A stretch of 64,000 nt of DNA, from contig JADCEV010000013.1 in the NCBI GenBank assembly GCA_020249865.1, forward strand, positions 1-64,000, read 5' to 3'. Under the pieces are notes generated by a model, which was given only the letters and a program-made list of their open reading frames with translations, did no database searches and was not told where the DNA came from. Position numbers and translations under genes: made by a program. Shown here piece after piece: positions 20,878 to 29,909 of this stretch. Position 1 is the stretch's first letter. Each line of letters starts with the position of its first letter. The DNA comes from Roseomonas sp. GTDB taxonomy: Bacteria > Pseudomonadota > Alphaproteobacteria > Acetobacterales > Acetobacteraceae.

Positions 20878-22290
20878 ATGGAAAAACTTGGCCCTGGTTC
20901 TGTGATTGATGGCTTCACCCTTGGTCCGCTGCTGCATCGCGGCGGCATGGCGAGCCTTTACGAGGTGACGCATCCGAATTGGCCGGACCTGCCCATGCTG
21001 ATGAAGCTGCCCAAGCTGAGCTCAGGCGAAGACCCCGCCGCCATCGTCTCCTTCGAAATGGAGCTGATGATCATGCCGCGCCTGACCGGGCCGCATGTGC
21101 CGCGCTGCATCGCGACCAAGGGGTTTGAGGCGACACCCTATATCGTGATGGAACGGATCGAAGGCGCATCATTGCTGCCGCTGCTGAAGCAATTGCCCTT
21201 GCCGATTGAACAGGTCGCGGAAATTGGCCATGGCGCGGCTGAGGCCTTGGATGATCTGCATCGGCAGCATGTGGTGCATCTGGATATCAAGCCTTCCAAT
21301 ATTCTGCGCCGTGCGAATGGTGCGGTGGTGCTGGCGGATTTCGGCCTCGCGCATCATGCCAAGCTGCCCGATCTGATGCAGGAGGAGTTTCGCCTGCCCT
21401 ATGGCACCGCGCCCTATATGGCGCCGGAACAGGTCATGGGGGTGCGTGGCGATCCGCGTAGCGATATCTTCGCCCTTGGTGTCCTGCTGTATTTCTTCAC
21501 GACCGGAGAGCGCCCCTTTGGCGATCCGCAAAGCCTGAGGGGGTTGAAGCGGCGCATTTGGCGCGATCCTGCGCCGCCCATCGCGCTGCGCCCGGATTGC
21601 CCAGCATGGCTGCAAGAAATCATTCTGCGCTGCCTGGAAGTGGCACCCGCGCGGCGCTATCCGAATGCGGCGCAATTGGCGTTTGACCTTACGCATCAGG
21701 ACCAGGTCGCGCTGACGGCGCGCGCTGCGAAGCGTCAACGTGATGGCTGGGCGGCGGTATTGCGTCGGCGGTTCAACCCGGAAGCGCAGCCGGTGTTTCG
21801 CCTGCCAAGCGCCGCGCAACGTCAGCAATCCCAGGCGCCGATCATTGCGGTGGCCATTGATTTGCACGAAGCCGAATCAGGGATGGCGCAGAATCTCCGC
21901 GACGCCGTGCGCCGCATTCTGCCAAGCCTGCCGGGGGCGCGCCTTGCCTGCCTGCATGTGCAAAAGACCAGCCTGATTGGCCTTGATGAGGATACGGATA
22001 AGGCAGGGCGCAATCTTCATGCGCTTGCCATAGCGGGCCTCAAGCATTGGGCGCAGCCGCTCGGGCTGCCGGAGGAAAGCACCACCTTCCATGTGCTGGA
22101 AGCGGTCAGTGTGGCCAGCGCCATTCTGGAATATGCTGCGGAAAACCGCGTGGATCACATTCTGCTGGCGGCGCGCCCGCCTTCGGCGCGACGGCGCTGG
22201 TTGGGGTCCGTTTCAGCCGAGGTGGCGGAGAAGACGGAATGTTCTGTCACCGTGGTGCGCCCGCGCCGGGCGGCGCGGGACAGCACTTGA
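20878..22290 (+). CDS. Serine/threonine protein kinase fused to C-terminal universal stress protein (USP) domain
   Basis: Kinase HVVHLDIKPSNIL, DFGLA, APEQVMG, SDIFALGVLLYFF; C-terminal ~150 aa USP-like (APIIAVAIDLHEAES... DHILLAARPPSARRRWLGSVSAEVAEKTECSVTVVRP). Confidence 0.88.
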   Translation: MEKLGPGSVIDGFTLGPLLHRGGMASLYEVTHPNWPDLPMLMKLPKLSSGEDPAAIVSFEMELMIMPRLTGPHVPRCIATKGFEATPYIVMERIEGASLLPLLKQLPLPIEQVAEIGHGAAEALDDLHRQHVVHLDIKPSNILRRANGAVVLADFGLAHHAKLPDLMQEEFRLPYGTAPYMAPEQVMGVRGDPRSDIFALGVLLYFFTTGERPFGDPQSLRGLKRRIWRDPAPPIALRPDCPAWLQEIILRCLEVAPARRYPNAAQLAFDLTHQDQVALTARAAKRQRDGWAAVLRRRFNPEAQPVFRLPSAAQRQQSQAPIIAVAIDLHEAESGMAQNLRDAVRRILPSLPGARLACLHVQKTSLIGLDEDTDKAGRNLHALAIAGLKHWAQPLGLPEESTTFHVLEAVSVASAILEYAAENRVDHILLAARPPSARRRWLGSVSAEVAEKTECSVTVVRPRRAARDST

Positions 22291-22299
22291 ACGCCTGGT

Positions 22300-23472
22300 T
22301 CAGCCGCGGCGTTTCGAGAGCCAGCTTTCCATCCGCGCCAGAGCCTCCTCAATCACCGCATCGCCCTTGCAGAAGGCAAAGCGCGCGTAATGGGATGGCG
22401 CATCCTCACTCGCGTAAAAAGCGGTCACAGGAATCGCGGTGACCTTGGCTTCTTCCGTCAGCGTGCGGCAGAAGGCGACATCATCGCCATTGAAGCCAAG
22501 CGGGCGGAAATCCGTGGTGATGAAATAGGACCCCTTGGTCGGCAGCACATCAAAGCCAAGCCGCGCGAGGCCCGCGCCGAGCTTGTCGCGCTTTGCCTGC
22601 AAATGTGTCGAAAGCCCAGCGAAATAGGCATCATCCTTCATCAGCCCCACGGCCACCCCGCGTTGCAGATTGGGTGCGGTAGTGAAAGTCAGGTTCTGGT
22701 GCGCCTTCGTCACATTGGGCGCGATGCTGCGATCCGCTGTGATGTAGCCGATCTTCCAGCCGGTCAGGGAAAAGGTCTTGCCCGCGCTGCCAACCCGCAT
22801 GCAGCGCGCGCGCATGCCCGGCAGCGTCATCAGCGGAATATGCTTCGCGCCATCAAAGGTCAGATGCTCATAGACCTCATCGCAAATCGCGTAGCAATCA
22901 TGCTGTTCCAGCAGGCCCGCGATGAAGCGGAGTTCTTCTTCGGTGAAGACCTTACCCGTCGGGTTCATCGGCGTATTCAGCAACAGCGCCTTGGTCTTCG
23001 GGCCGAAGGCCGCTGCCAATTCCGCGCGCGGCAGCGCCCATTCCGGTGGGCTGAGGCGCACCAGCTTTGGGATGGCGCCGATCAGCCGCACCACCGGCAG
23101 ATAGGTGTCATAAAGCGGTTCGATCAGGACGCATTCATCGCCGGGATTGAGCACGGCCATAAGGCAGGCGGTGATCGCCTCCGTCGCGCCAGAAGTCACC
23201 ACCACCTCGGCATTCGGGTCAACCTCAATGCCGTAGAAGCGCTTATTGTGATGGGCGACGGCCTGGCGGAGTTCCGGCACGCCGCTCATCGGCGGGTATT
23301 GGTTGCGGCCATCGAGCAGGGCGGCGGCGGCGGCATGGATCACATCGGCCGGGCCATCATAATCAGGGAAACCCTGGCCCAGATTCACCGCACCATGCTG
23401 ATTGGCGAGTGCCGACATGACGGTGAAGATGGTGGTGCCAATGCCTGAAAGGACTTCGTTCTGCGGCTTCAT
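22300..23472 (-). CDS. Class I pyridoxal-phosphate aminotransferase
   Basis: AVNLGQGFPDYDGP; NTPMNPTGKVF; SAGKTFSLTGWKIGY PLP-Lys motif. Confidence 0.93.
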   Translation of the reverse strand: MKPQNEVLSGIGTTIFTVMSALANQHGAVNLGQGFPDYDGPADVIHAAAAALLDGRNQYPPMSGVPELRQAVAHHNKRFYGIEVDPNAEVVVTSGATEAITACLMAVLNPGDECVLIEPLYDTYLPVVRLIGAIPKLVRLSPPEWALPRAELAAAFGPKTKALLLNTPMNPTGKVFTEEELRFIAGLLEQHDCYAICDEVYEHLTFDGAKHIPLMTLPGMRARCMRVGSAGKTFSLTGWKIGYITADRSIAPNVTKAHQNLTFTTAPNLQRGVAVGLMKDDAYFAGLSTHLQAKRDKLGAGLARLGFDVLPTKGSYFITTDFRPLGFNGDDVAFCRTLTEEAKVTAIPVTAFYASEDAPSHYARFAFCKGDAVIEEALARMESWLSKRRG

Positions 23473-23590
23473 CTAACCTGCCCGAATGCTGCGACCATGC
23501 GCTGGGCGACCCCAGCCTTGGCGCTTATGGGGTGATGCGCGGCGGCGGGCAAGCCATTGACCAGCCTTGCCAGCATTTTGGGCTTAATGA

Positions 23591-24082
<492 letters not shown>

Positions 24083-24282
24083 GGCCTTTGAGTTTCGCCC
24101 CACCCCATCTCGGCGGGGGTTGCGGGGCGAGGGGCGGCGGGAATAGACCCTGCTGCGCCTGATTAAGCCGGGCGGATGCCGAAAGGCATTTGCCGGGTGC
24201 CGGACTGGGTCGCGGGATACCGAAGTCGCGGCTCGGGGCAGTTTCTTTCGGGGTTCGCTAGCAGGGAATAGGATCGCAAAGT

Positions 24283-25722
24283 ATGGCCAAAAAGCCAGCA
24301 GCCGCCGCGGGTGGCAACGCCGTCTCCAAGGTGATGGAGATGATCAAGGAACATAGCGTGGAATATGTGGATTTCCGTTTCACGGATCCACGCGGCAAGT
24401 GGCAGCACACTGCCCAGCATGTTTCGACCATTGAGCCGGAAATCTTCGAAGAAGGCATCATGTTTGATGGTTCTTCCATCGCGGGTTGGAAGGCCATCAA
24501 TGAATCCGACATGATCCTGATGCCGGATGCGAGCACCGCAGTGATGGATCCCTTCTCGGCCAAGCCGCAGATGATCCTGTTCTGCGACATTTATGAGCCC
24601 TCGACCGGCCAGCGCTACAATCGCGACCCGCGTTCCACCGCGAAGAAGGCGGAAGAATTCCTGAAGTCTACCGGGATTGGCGATACCGCCTTCTTCGGCC
24701 CGGAAGCGGAATTTTTCGTGTTCGACAATGTGAAGTTCGGCACGGGCGGCAATTTCGGCCATTTCTCGCTGGATAGCGTTGAAGGCCCTGGCGCCAATAT
24801 GAAGGATTTCCCGGAAGGGAATATGGGCCATCGCCCGGTGGTGAAGGGTGGCTATTTCCCGGTGCCACCCGTGGATAGCGAACAGGATCTGCGCGCCGAA
24901 ATGCTTTCCACCATGGGTGAGATGGGCCTGCCGATCGAAAAGCATCACCATGAAGTGGCGCAGTCCCAGCATGAGCTCGGCACGAAGTTCGGCCCGCTGG
25001 TGCAGCAGGCGGATTTCATGCAGATCTACAAGTACTGCGTGCATAATGTCGCCCATAGCTACGGCAAGACCGCGACTTTCATGCCGAAGCCGATCTATGG
25101 CGACAATGGTTCGGGCATGCATGTGCACCAGTCCATCTGGAAGGGCGGCAAGCCGGTTTTCGCCGGCAATGGTTATGCCGACCTGTCGGAAACCGCGCTT
25201 TACTACATTGGCGGCATCATCAAGCACGCCAAGGCGCTGAATGCCTTCACCAACCCGCTGACCAATTCCTACAAGCGATTGATCCCGGGTTTTGAGGCGC
25301 CCGTGTTGCTCGCCTATTCCGCGCGCAACCGTTCGGCTTCCTGCCGCATTCCTTACGCGACCAGCCCGAAGGCGAAGCGCGTTGAAGTGCGCTTCCCGGA
25401 TCCGGGTGCGAACCCCTATCTTGCCTTCGCTGCCATGCTGATGGCCGGCATTGATGGCATCAAGAACAAGATCCATCCGGGCGACCCGATGGACAAGGAT
25501 CTGTATGACCTGCCGCCGGAAGAGCTGAAGGGCATTCCGACCGTGTGCGGTTCCTTGCGCGAAGCGCTGCAGGCGCTGGAAGCGGATCACGACTTCCTGC
25601 TCGCCGGCGATGTCTTCTCCAAGGATCAGATCGAAAGCTATATCGAACTCAAGTGGTCGGAAGTGTACAAGTTTGAACACACCCCGCACCCGATTGAGTT
25701 CGAAATGTACTACTCCGTCTGA
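24283..25722 (+). CDS. glnA: Glutamine synthetase type I
   Basis: [30 protein letters not shown]; adenylylation-site region [10 protein letters not shown]. Confidence 0.98.
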   Translation: MAKKPAAAAGGNAVSKVMEMIKEHSVEYVDFRFTDPRGKWQHTAQHVSTIEPEIFEEGIMFDGSSIAGWKAINESDMILMPDASTAVMDPFSAKPQMILFCDIYEPSTGQRYNRDPRSTAKKAEEFLKSTGIGDTAFFGPEAEFFVFDNVKFGTGGNFGHFSLDSVEGPGANMKDFPEGNMGHRPVVKGGYFPVPPVDSEQDLRAEMLSTMGEMGLPIEKHHHEVAQSQHELGTKFGPLVQQADFMQIYKYCVHNVAHSYGKTATFMPKPIYGDNGSGMHVHQSIWKGGKPVFAGNGYADLSETALYYIGGIIKHAKALNAFTNPLTNSYKRLIPGFEAPVLLAYSARNRSASCRIPYATSPKAKRVEVRFPDPGANPYLAFAAMLMAGIDGIKNKIHPGDPMDKDLYDLPPEELKGIPTVCGSLREALQALEADHDFLLAGDVFSKDQIESYIELKWSEVYKFEHTPHPIEFEMYYSV

Positions 25723-25743
25723 TCCAATCCGGAGCGGAACTGG

Positions 25744-25775
25744 AAGGGGCCTCGTGCGTTGCACGGGGCCCTTTT
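25744..25775 (+). terminator. Intrinsic terminator of glnA
   Basis: AAGGGGCCTCGTGC-GTT-GCACGGGGCCCTTTT. Confidence 0.75.
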
Positions 25776-25782
25776 GCATTTC

Positions 25783-27732
25783 ATGGCCTGGCATGATCAG
25801 CTAGGCGCCATGATCCCGGACCCGAAAACCTTTCTGTCCAACCCTGCCTTGCTGGATGAGGCGCTGGCGGGCGGCGATATCGCGCCCTTGCTGATGGTGC
25901 TGGTGCATTTGAGCGGGGAGGCGGAGTGGCTTGACCGGCTGGCGCCGCACATCAAGGGCCCCTGGAATTTCCACGAAGCCGCACCGGATGAATTGCGCGC
26001 TGAACTCCGTGCCCGGCTGCGCGAGGTGCTGTTGGATTACGCACAAAGCGAGCGGCCTTTGCCTGAGGAGCCGCCCGCGCATCTGCTGCACCGCATGCTA
26101 TCGGTTGGCGTGGGGGCCGAGGTGCCGGCGGAATACCTGCCGCTGATCCGCGAAGAAACCGTGGTGGATGCGCCGGACCCGAAAACCGTGCAATGGCGCT
26201 GCGATGTACCGCCAGCGCGCCGTGCGGCGTTTCGCACCGGCATTATCGGCGCGGGCGTTTCCGGCCTGCTGATGGCGATCAAGCTACAGGAAGCCGGGCT
26301 GCCCTTCACGATATTCGAGAAGAATGAAGCGGTCGGCGGCACCTGGTACGAAAACGACTATCCGGGCTGCGGCGTGGATACGCCCAATCACTTTTATTCC
26401 CTATCCTTCGAGCCCAATCATGATTGGCCGGAGCATTTTTCCAAGCGCGATCAGCTTTGGCAGTATCTGGAAGGCATTGCCGACAAATACGGGCTGCGGC
26501 GCCATTTGCACCTGAATACCAGCGTGATCGCCGCGCATTATGATGAAGCGGCGGCGCTCTGGCGCGTGACGACGCGCAATGCCGAAGGGCGCGACGAAAC
26601 GCATGAGTTTGAAGCGCTGGTGGGTGCCGTTGGCACGATCAGCCGGCCCGTGATCCCGCCCATTCCCGGTGTGGCGGATTTCGCCGGCCCGCTATTTCAT
26701 ACCGCGCGTTGGGATCACAATGTCGTGCTTGATGGCAAGCGGGTTGCGATGATCGGCACCGGCGCATCCGGCATGCAGGCCGGGCCTTCCATTGCGCCCA
26801 AGCTTGGCCACTTCACCATTTTCCAGCGCCAGGCGCATTGGGCAGTCTATAACGCCAATTACCATGCGGTGGTGACGGAAGCGAAAAAGGCAGCGCTGAA
26901 GCACATCCCCTTCTATGCCAAATGGTATCGCTTCCAGCATTTATGGGCGTCAGCCGATGGCATGCATGCGTCCTTGCATAAGGACCCGAATTGGGATCAG
27001 CCGGCGCAATCGCTCAATGCCACCAATCAGAAGCTGCGCGAGGATATCATCGGCTATATCAAGACGCAGATCGGCAATCGGACGGATTTGCTGGAAAAAG
27101 TGGTGCCGCCCTATCCGCCCTATGGCAAGCGCATGCTGCGCGATAATGGCTGGTACAAGATGCTGACCGCGCCGCATGTGGAATTGGTCACCACACCCAT
27201 TGCGCGCATTGTGAAGGATGGCGTTGAAACCAAGGATGGCCGGCACCATCCCGCCGATGTCATCATCATGGCAACAGGTTTTGATGGCGCCAAGGCGCTT
27301 GGGTCTTTCGAGATTTTCGGCCGCGACGGCGTTTCCGTGCGCGCGCTTTGGGGCGATGATGATCCGCGCGCCTTTCTTGGCATTACAGTGCCGCGCTTCC
27401 CGAATTTCTTCATGCTGTATGGGCCGGGGACGAACCTCGCGCATGGTGGCAGTGCGATGTTCCATTCGGAATGTCAGGTGCGCTACATCATGCAGGCCAT
27501 CCGTGAATTGGTGGAAAGCGGTGCGCGCAGCATCGAAATCCGCGAGGATCGCTGCGCTGCCTATAATGATTTTCTGGATGCGACCCATGCGCGCATGGTC
27601 TGGACGCATCCGGGTGTCGGTAGCTGGTACAAGAACAAGGCGGGCAGGGTGGTGACCAATTCACCCTTCCGGCTGGTGGATTATCGGCGCATGACGGAAA
27701 ATCTTGATCCCGCCGATTATCTTATTGCGTGA
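25783..27732 (+). CDS. Flavin-dependent monooxygenase, type I Baeyer-Villiger-like
   Basis: GXGXXG IIGAGVSGLLMA; BVMO fingerprint FxGxxxHxxxWD as FAGPLFHTARWD; second Rossmann MIGTGASGMQ. Start uncertain (25759/25783/25810). Confidence 0.88.
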   Translation: MAWHDQLGAMIPDPKTFLSNPALLDEALAGGDIAPLLMVLVHLSGEAEWLDRLAPHIKGPWNFHEAAPDELRAELRARLREVLLDYAQSERPLPEEPPAHLLHRMLSVGVGAEVPAEYLPLIREETVVDAPDPKTVQWRCDVPPARRAAFRTGIIGAGVSGLLMAIKLQEAGLPFTIFEKNEAVGGTWYENDYPGCGVDTPNHFYSLSFEPNHDWPEHFSKRDQLWQYLEGIADKYGLRRHLHLNTSVIAAHYDEAAALWRVTTRNAEGRDETHEFEALVGAVGTISRPVIPPIPGVADFAGPLFHTARWDHNVVLDGKRVAMIGTGASGMQAGPSIAPKLGHFTIFQRQAHWAVYNANYHAVVTEAKKAALKHIPFYAKWYRFQHLWASADGMHASLHKDPNWDQPAQSLNATNQKLREDIIGYIKTQIGNRTDLLEKVVPPYPPYGKRMLRDNGWYKMLTAPHVELVTTPIARIVKDGVETKDGRHHPADVIIMATGFDGAKALGSFEIFGRDGVSVRALWGDDDPRAFLGITVPRFPNFFMLYGPGTNLAHGGSAMFHSECQVRYIMQAIRELVESGARSIEIREDRCAAYNDFLDATHARMVWTHPGVGSWYKNKAGRVVTNSPFRLVDYRRMTENLDPADYLIA

Positions 27733-28870
27733 CCTTGCCCCAGATTTCCAGGAAGCGATCAATATCAGCCTCATCATTATAGACATGCGGGCTGATACGC
27801 ACGCGCCCAAGCCGGGGCGCGACATGCGCGCCTGAAGCCGCCAGTTTTTCGATCAGCCCCTCCGGCATGCCGCCTGGGAAGGCGATGCTCAAGATATGCG
27901 GAACACGAAAGCGCTTTTCGGTCAGCACCGCACCTTGCGCAGCCAGGCCCTCGGCCAGCCGATCCGTCAGCACGCCAAGCCTTTCGCTGATCGCGGCTGG
28001 GCCCCATGCGGCCATCATCTCCATGCCCACTGCCGCCATTTCCAGGGAGATGAAATGATCGCGCTCCCCCATGTCAAACCGGCGTGCGGTGGGGGCGAAG
28101 GCAGTGTCCTTCAAATAGGGCGCGGCTTCCGAGGCAATGGCGCGACGGCCAAAGCCGGTTTGTTCCAGCGGCACACCTTCCTGCCGGCGCTTGGCGATAT
28201 ACATGAAGGCGCGCCCGTAAGGCCCCAGCACCCATTTGTATGTTGGGAAAATCAGGAAATCGGGATCGAGTGTGGCAACATCAATCGGCGTGACGCCGGC
28301 GCCATGGGTTGCATCCACCAGAAGCGCCGCGCCATGCTTGCGCAAGGCCGGCGCGATGGCGTTGACATCAATCGCACCGCCATCCGCCCAATGCACGGAC
28401 GAAATTGAGGCGAGCGACACCGGCGCCGCGCCCGGCCGGGCGATGGCTTCCAGAACTGCCGAGGTCCAATCGCCATTGACCGGCCGCCGCACCACCTCCA
28501 CCGCAAAACCTTGCGCAGCGGCGCGCGTCATCCATTCCAGCACGGGGGAGGAATGGTCATCTTCCACAAGCAGCACGCGTGAGCCCGCAGGCGGCGGAAA
28601 AATCTTGCCCGCCACCGCAACGCCGTAGGAGACAGATGGGATCAGCGCCACATCCTCCGGCGCTGCACCAATCAGCGCGGCGGCAGCGGCGCGCGTCCTT
28701 TCATGCTGCGCACGGGCGAGGCCCGGGTCCACCTCCCAGGGGCGTGCCTTGCGGTCCACCCCTTCATGCCCGGCGGCCTGCACGGCGCGGGGCAGGGGGC
28801 TCCAGGAAGCCGCATTCAGGTAGCAGACCTCCCGCGGGATATCGAAGGCATCGCGTTGGCTCATCAGCAT
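27722..28870 (-). CDS. Class V aminotransferase (cysteine desulfurase/isopenicillin epimerase-like)
   Basis: YLNAASWSPLP; VDATHGAGVTPIDV; FPTYKWVLGPYG PLP-Lys motif; converges with and overlaps the end of the monooxygenase ORF by 11 bp. Confidence 0.9.
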   Translation of the reverse strand: MLMSQRDAFDIPREVCYLNAASWSPLPRAVQAAGHEGVDRKARPWEVDPGLARAQHERTRAAAAALIGAAPEDVALIPSVSYGVAVAGKIFPPPAGSRVLLVEDDHSSPVLEWMTRAAAQGFAVEVVRRPVNGDWTSAVLEAIARPGAAPVSLASISSVHWADGGAIDVNAIAPALRKHGAALLVDATHGAGVTPIDVATLDPDFLIFPTYKWVLGPYGRAFMYIAKRRQEGVPLEQTGFGRRAIASEAAPYLKDTAFAPTARRFDMGERDHFISLEMAAVGMEMMAAWGPAAISERLGVLTDRLAEGLAAQGAVLTEKRFRVPHILSIAFPGGMPEGLIEKLAASGAHVAPRLGRVRISPHVYNDEADIDRFLEIWGKVTQ

Positions 28871-29003
28871 GGCGGGGGTCCTTGGTTGGGCAACGTTAGG
28901 GAAAGCTTAAGTGCAATTCGCGTGCCGGGGGAAGCCATTTGGCTTTCGCTTGAGATTCGGCGCCGAATGTTGGACAAGAAACGCCTGAGGAAGAGGTAAG
29001 CCC

Positions 29004-29330
29004 ATGTCTGACACCAAAGGCTTTGCGCGTATCTACCAGCAGGCGAAATCCGCCATGCAATCCGGCCGCGCCGCCAAGGCGGGTTGGGTGCTGAGCTTCG
29101 TGCCCAATGAAGCGCAGCGCGCCGATCAATTGGTTGGCTGGTATGGATCGGCCGATACGGCCAAACAGGTGACGCTGCATTTTGAAACACGCGAACAGGC
29201 GATTGCCTATGCCGAAGCCCAAGGCCTGCGCTATGAGGCCGAGGCGCCGCCCAAGACCGCCGGGGCCATCAAGCCCAAGGTCTATGCCGATAACTTCAAA
29301 TTCGGCCGGCATGAGGATTGGTCGCATTGA
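29004..29330 (+). CDS. ETC complex I subunit (NDUFS4-like) family protein
   Basis: ARIYQQAKSAMQSGRAAKAGWVLSFVP...VTLHFETREQAIAYAEAQGLRYEAEAP...YADNFKFGRHEDWSH. Confidence 0.9.
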   Translation: MSDTKGFARIYQQAKSAMQSGRAAKAGWVLSFVPNEAQRADQLVGWYGSADTAKQVTLHFETREQAIAYAEAQGLRYEAEAPPKTAGAIKPKVYADNFKFGRHEDWSH

Positions 29331-29345
29331 AGTCGGGTTATTGGG

Positions 29346-29419
29346 GCGCCCTTAGCTCAGTTGGATAGAGCAACAGCCTTCTAAGCTGTGGGTCGGTGGT
29401 TCGAATCCACCAGGGCGCG
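29346..29419 (+). tRNA. tRNA-Arg(UCU)
   Basis: Cloverleaf: acceptor GCGCCCT/AGGGCGC, D-stem GCTC/GAGC, anticodon arm ACAGC-CTTCTAA-GCTGT (anticodon TCT), T-arm GGTGG-TTCGAAT-CCACC; CCA not encoded. Confidence 0.97.
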
Positions 29420-29426
29420 TTTCAAA
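29406..29426 (+). repeat. att-like direct repeat, copy 1 (within tRNA-Arg 3' end)
   Basis: TCCACCAGGGCGCGTTTCAAA. Confidence 0.85.
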
Positions 29427-29618
29427 GTCATTCCAAGCATCTGAATTCATTGAAAAAAATGGGGGGCTCCAAAACTGGTATTCGCACCCCCCCTTTGGGC
29501 AATGGCGAATCAGGGCATTTGCGCTCTCGGCCCAACAGCCAAATCCAATCGCTCCACGATGATCGGCGCTCTGCCGCATTGAATACCGCCACACAGCAGC
29601 CGCAGCCACCTAACACCC

Positions 29619-29909
29619 TTATTCCCACGTAAGCCCAGGGCTATTGGCCGCGGCTTCGGCGCTGCCGGCTGAGCGTCGGTCCAGGCTTTCCACCGCTGCG
29701 ACCGCCAAGGCCGCCACCTGCACCAAGCGCTGGCGAGCCTCCACCAAGGAGCCTTCGCGCGCCTTCACACGCGCCCAGCCGGCGTAATCTTCAATGAGCT
29801 GCACAAAGGCAGCCAGTGGCAGCGCGTCATCGCGCGTGGCGCCGCCCCATTGCGCATCCTGGCGCGTCCGCTCGGCGGCGATTTCCGCCAGCACTGTTCG
29901 TGTTGTCAT
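29619..29909 (-). CDS. Small hypothetical protein, phage/MazG-like 'ERxRQDxxWGGxxxDD' type
   Basis: MTTRTVLAEIAAERTRQDAQWGGATRDDALPLAAFVQLIEDYAGWARVK; ATGA overlap with ppsA stop. Confidence 0.6.
   Translation of the reverse strand: MTTRTVLAEIAAERTRQDAQWGGATRDDALPLAAFVQLIEDYAGWARVKAREGSLVEARQRLVQVAALAVAAVESLDRRSAGSAEAAANSPGLTWE

Noticed and set aside
24163-25794. 543-aa minus-strand ORF antisense to glnA
   Set aside because: Composition (His/Arg/Gly-rich, no recognisable domain) is typical of high-GC antisense frames; the plus strand encodes an unmistakable glutamine synthetase.
29352-29609. Minus-strand ORF ending ...PGGFEPPTHSLEGCCSIQLS
   Set aside because: Well-known spurious translation of a tRNA gene on its antisense strand.
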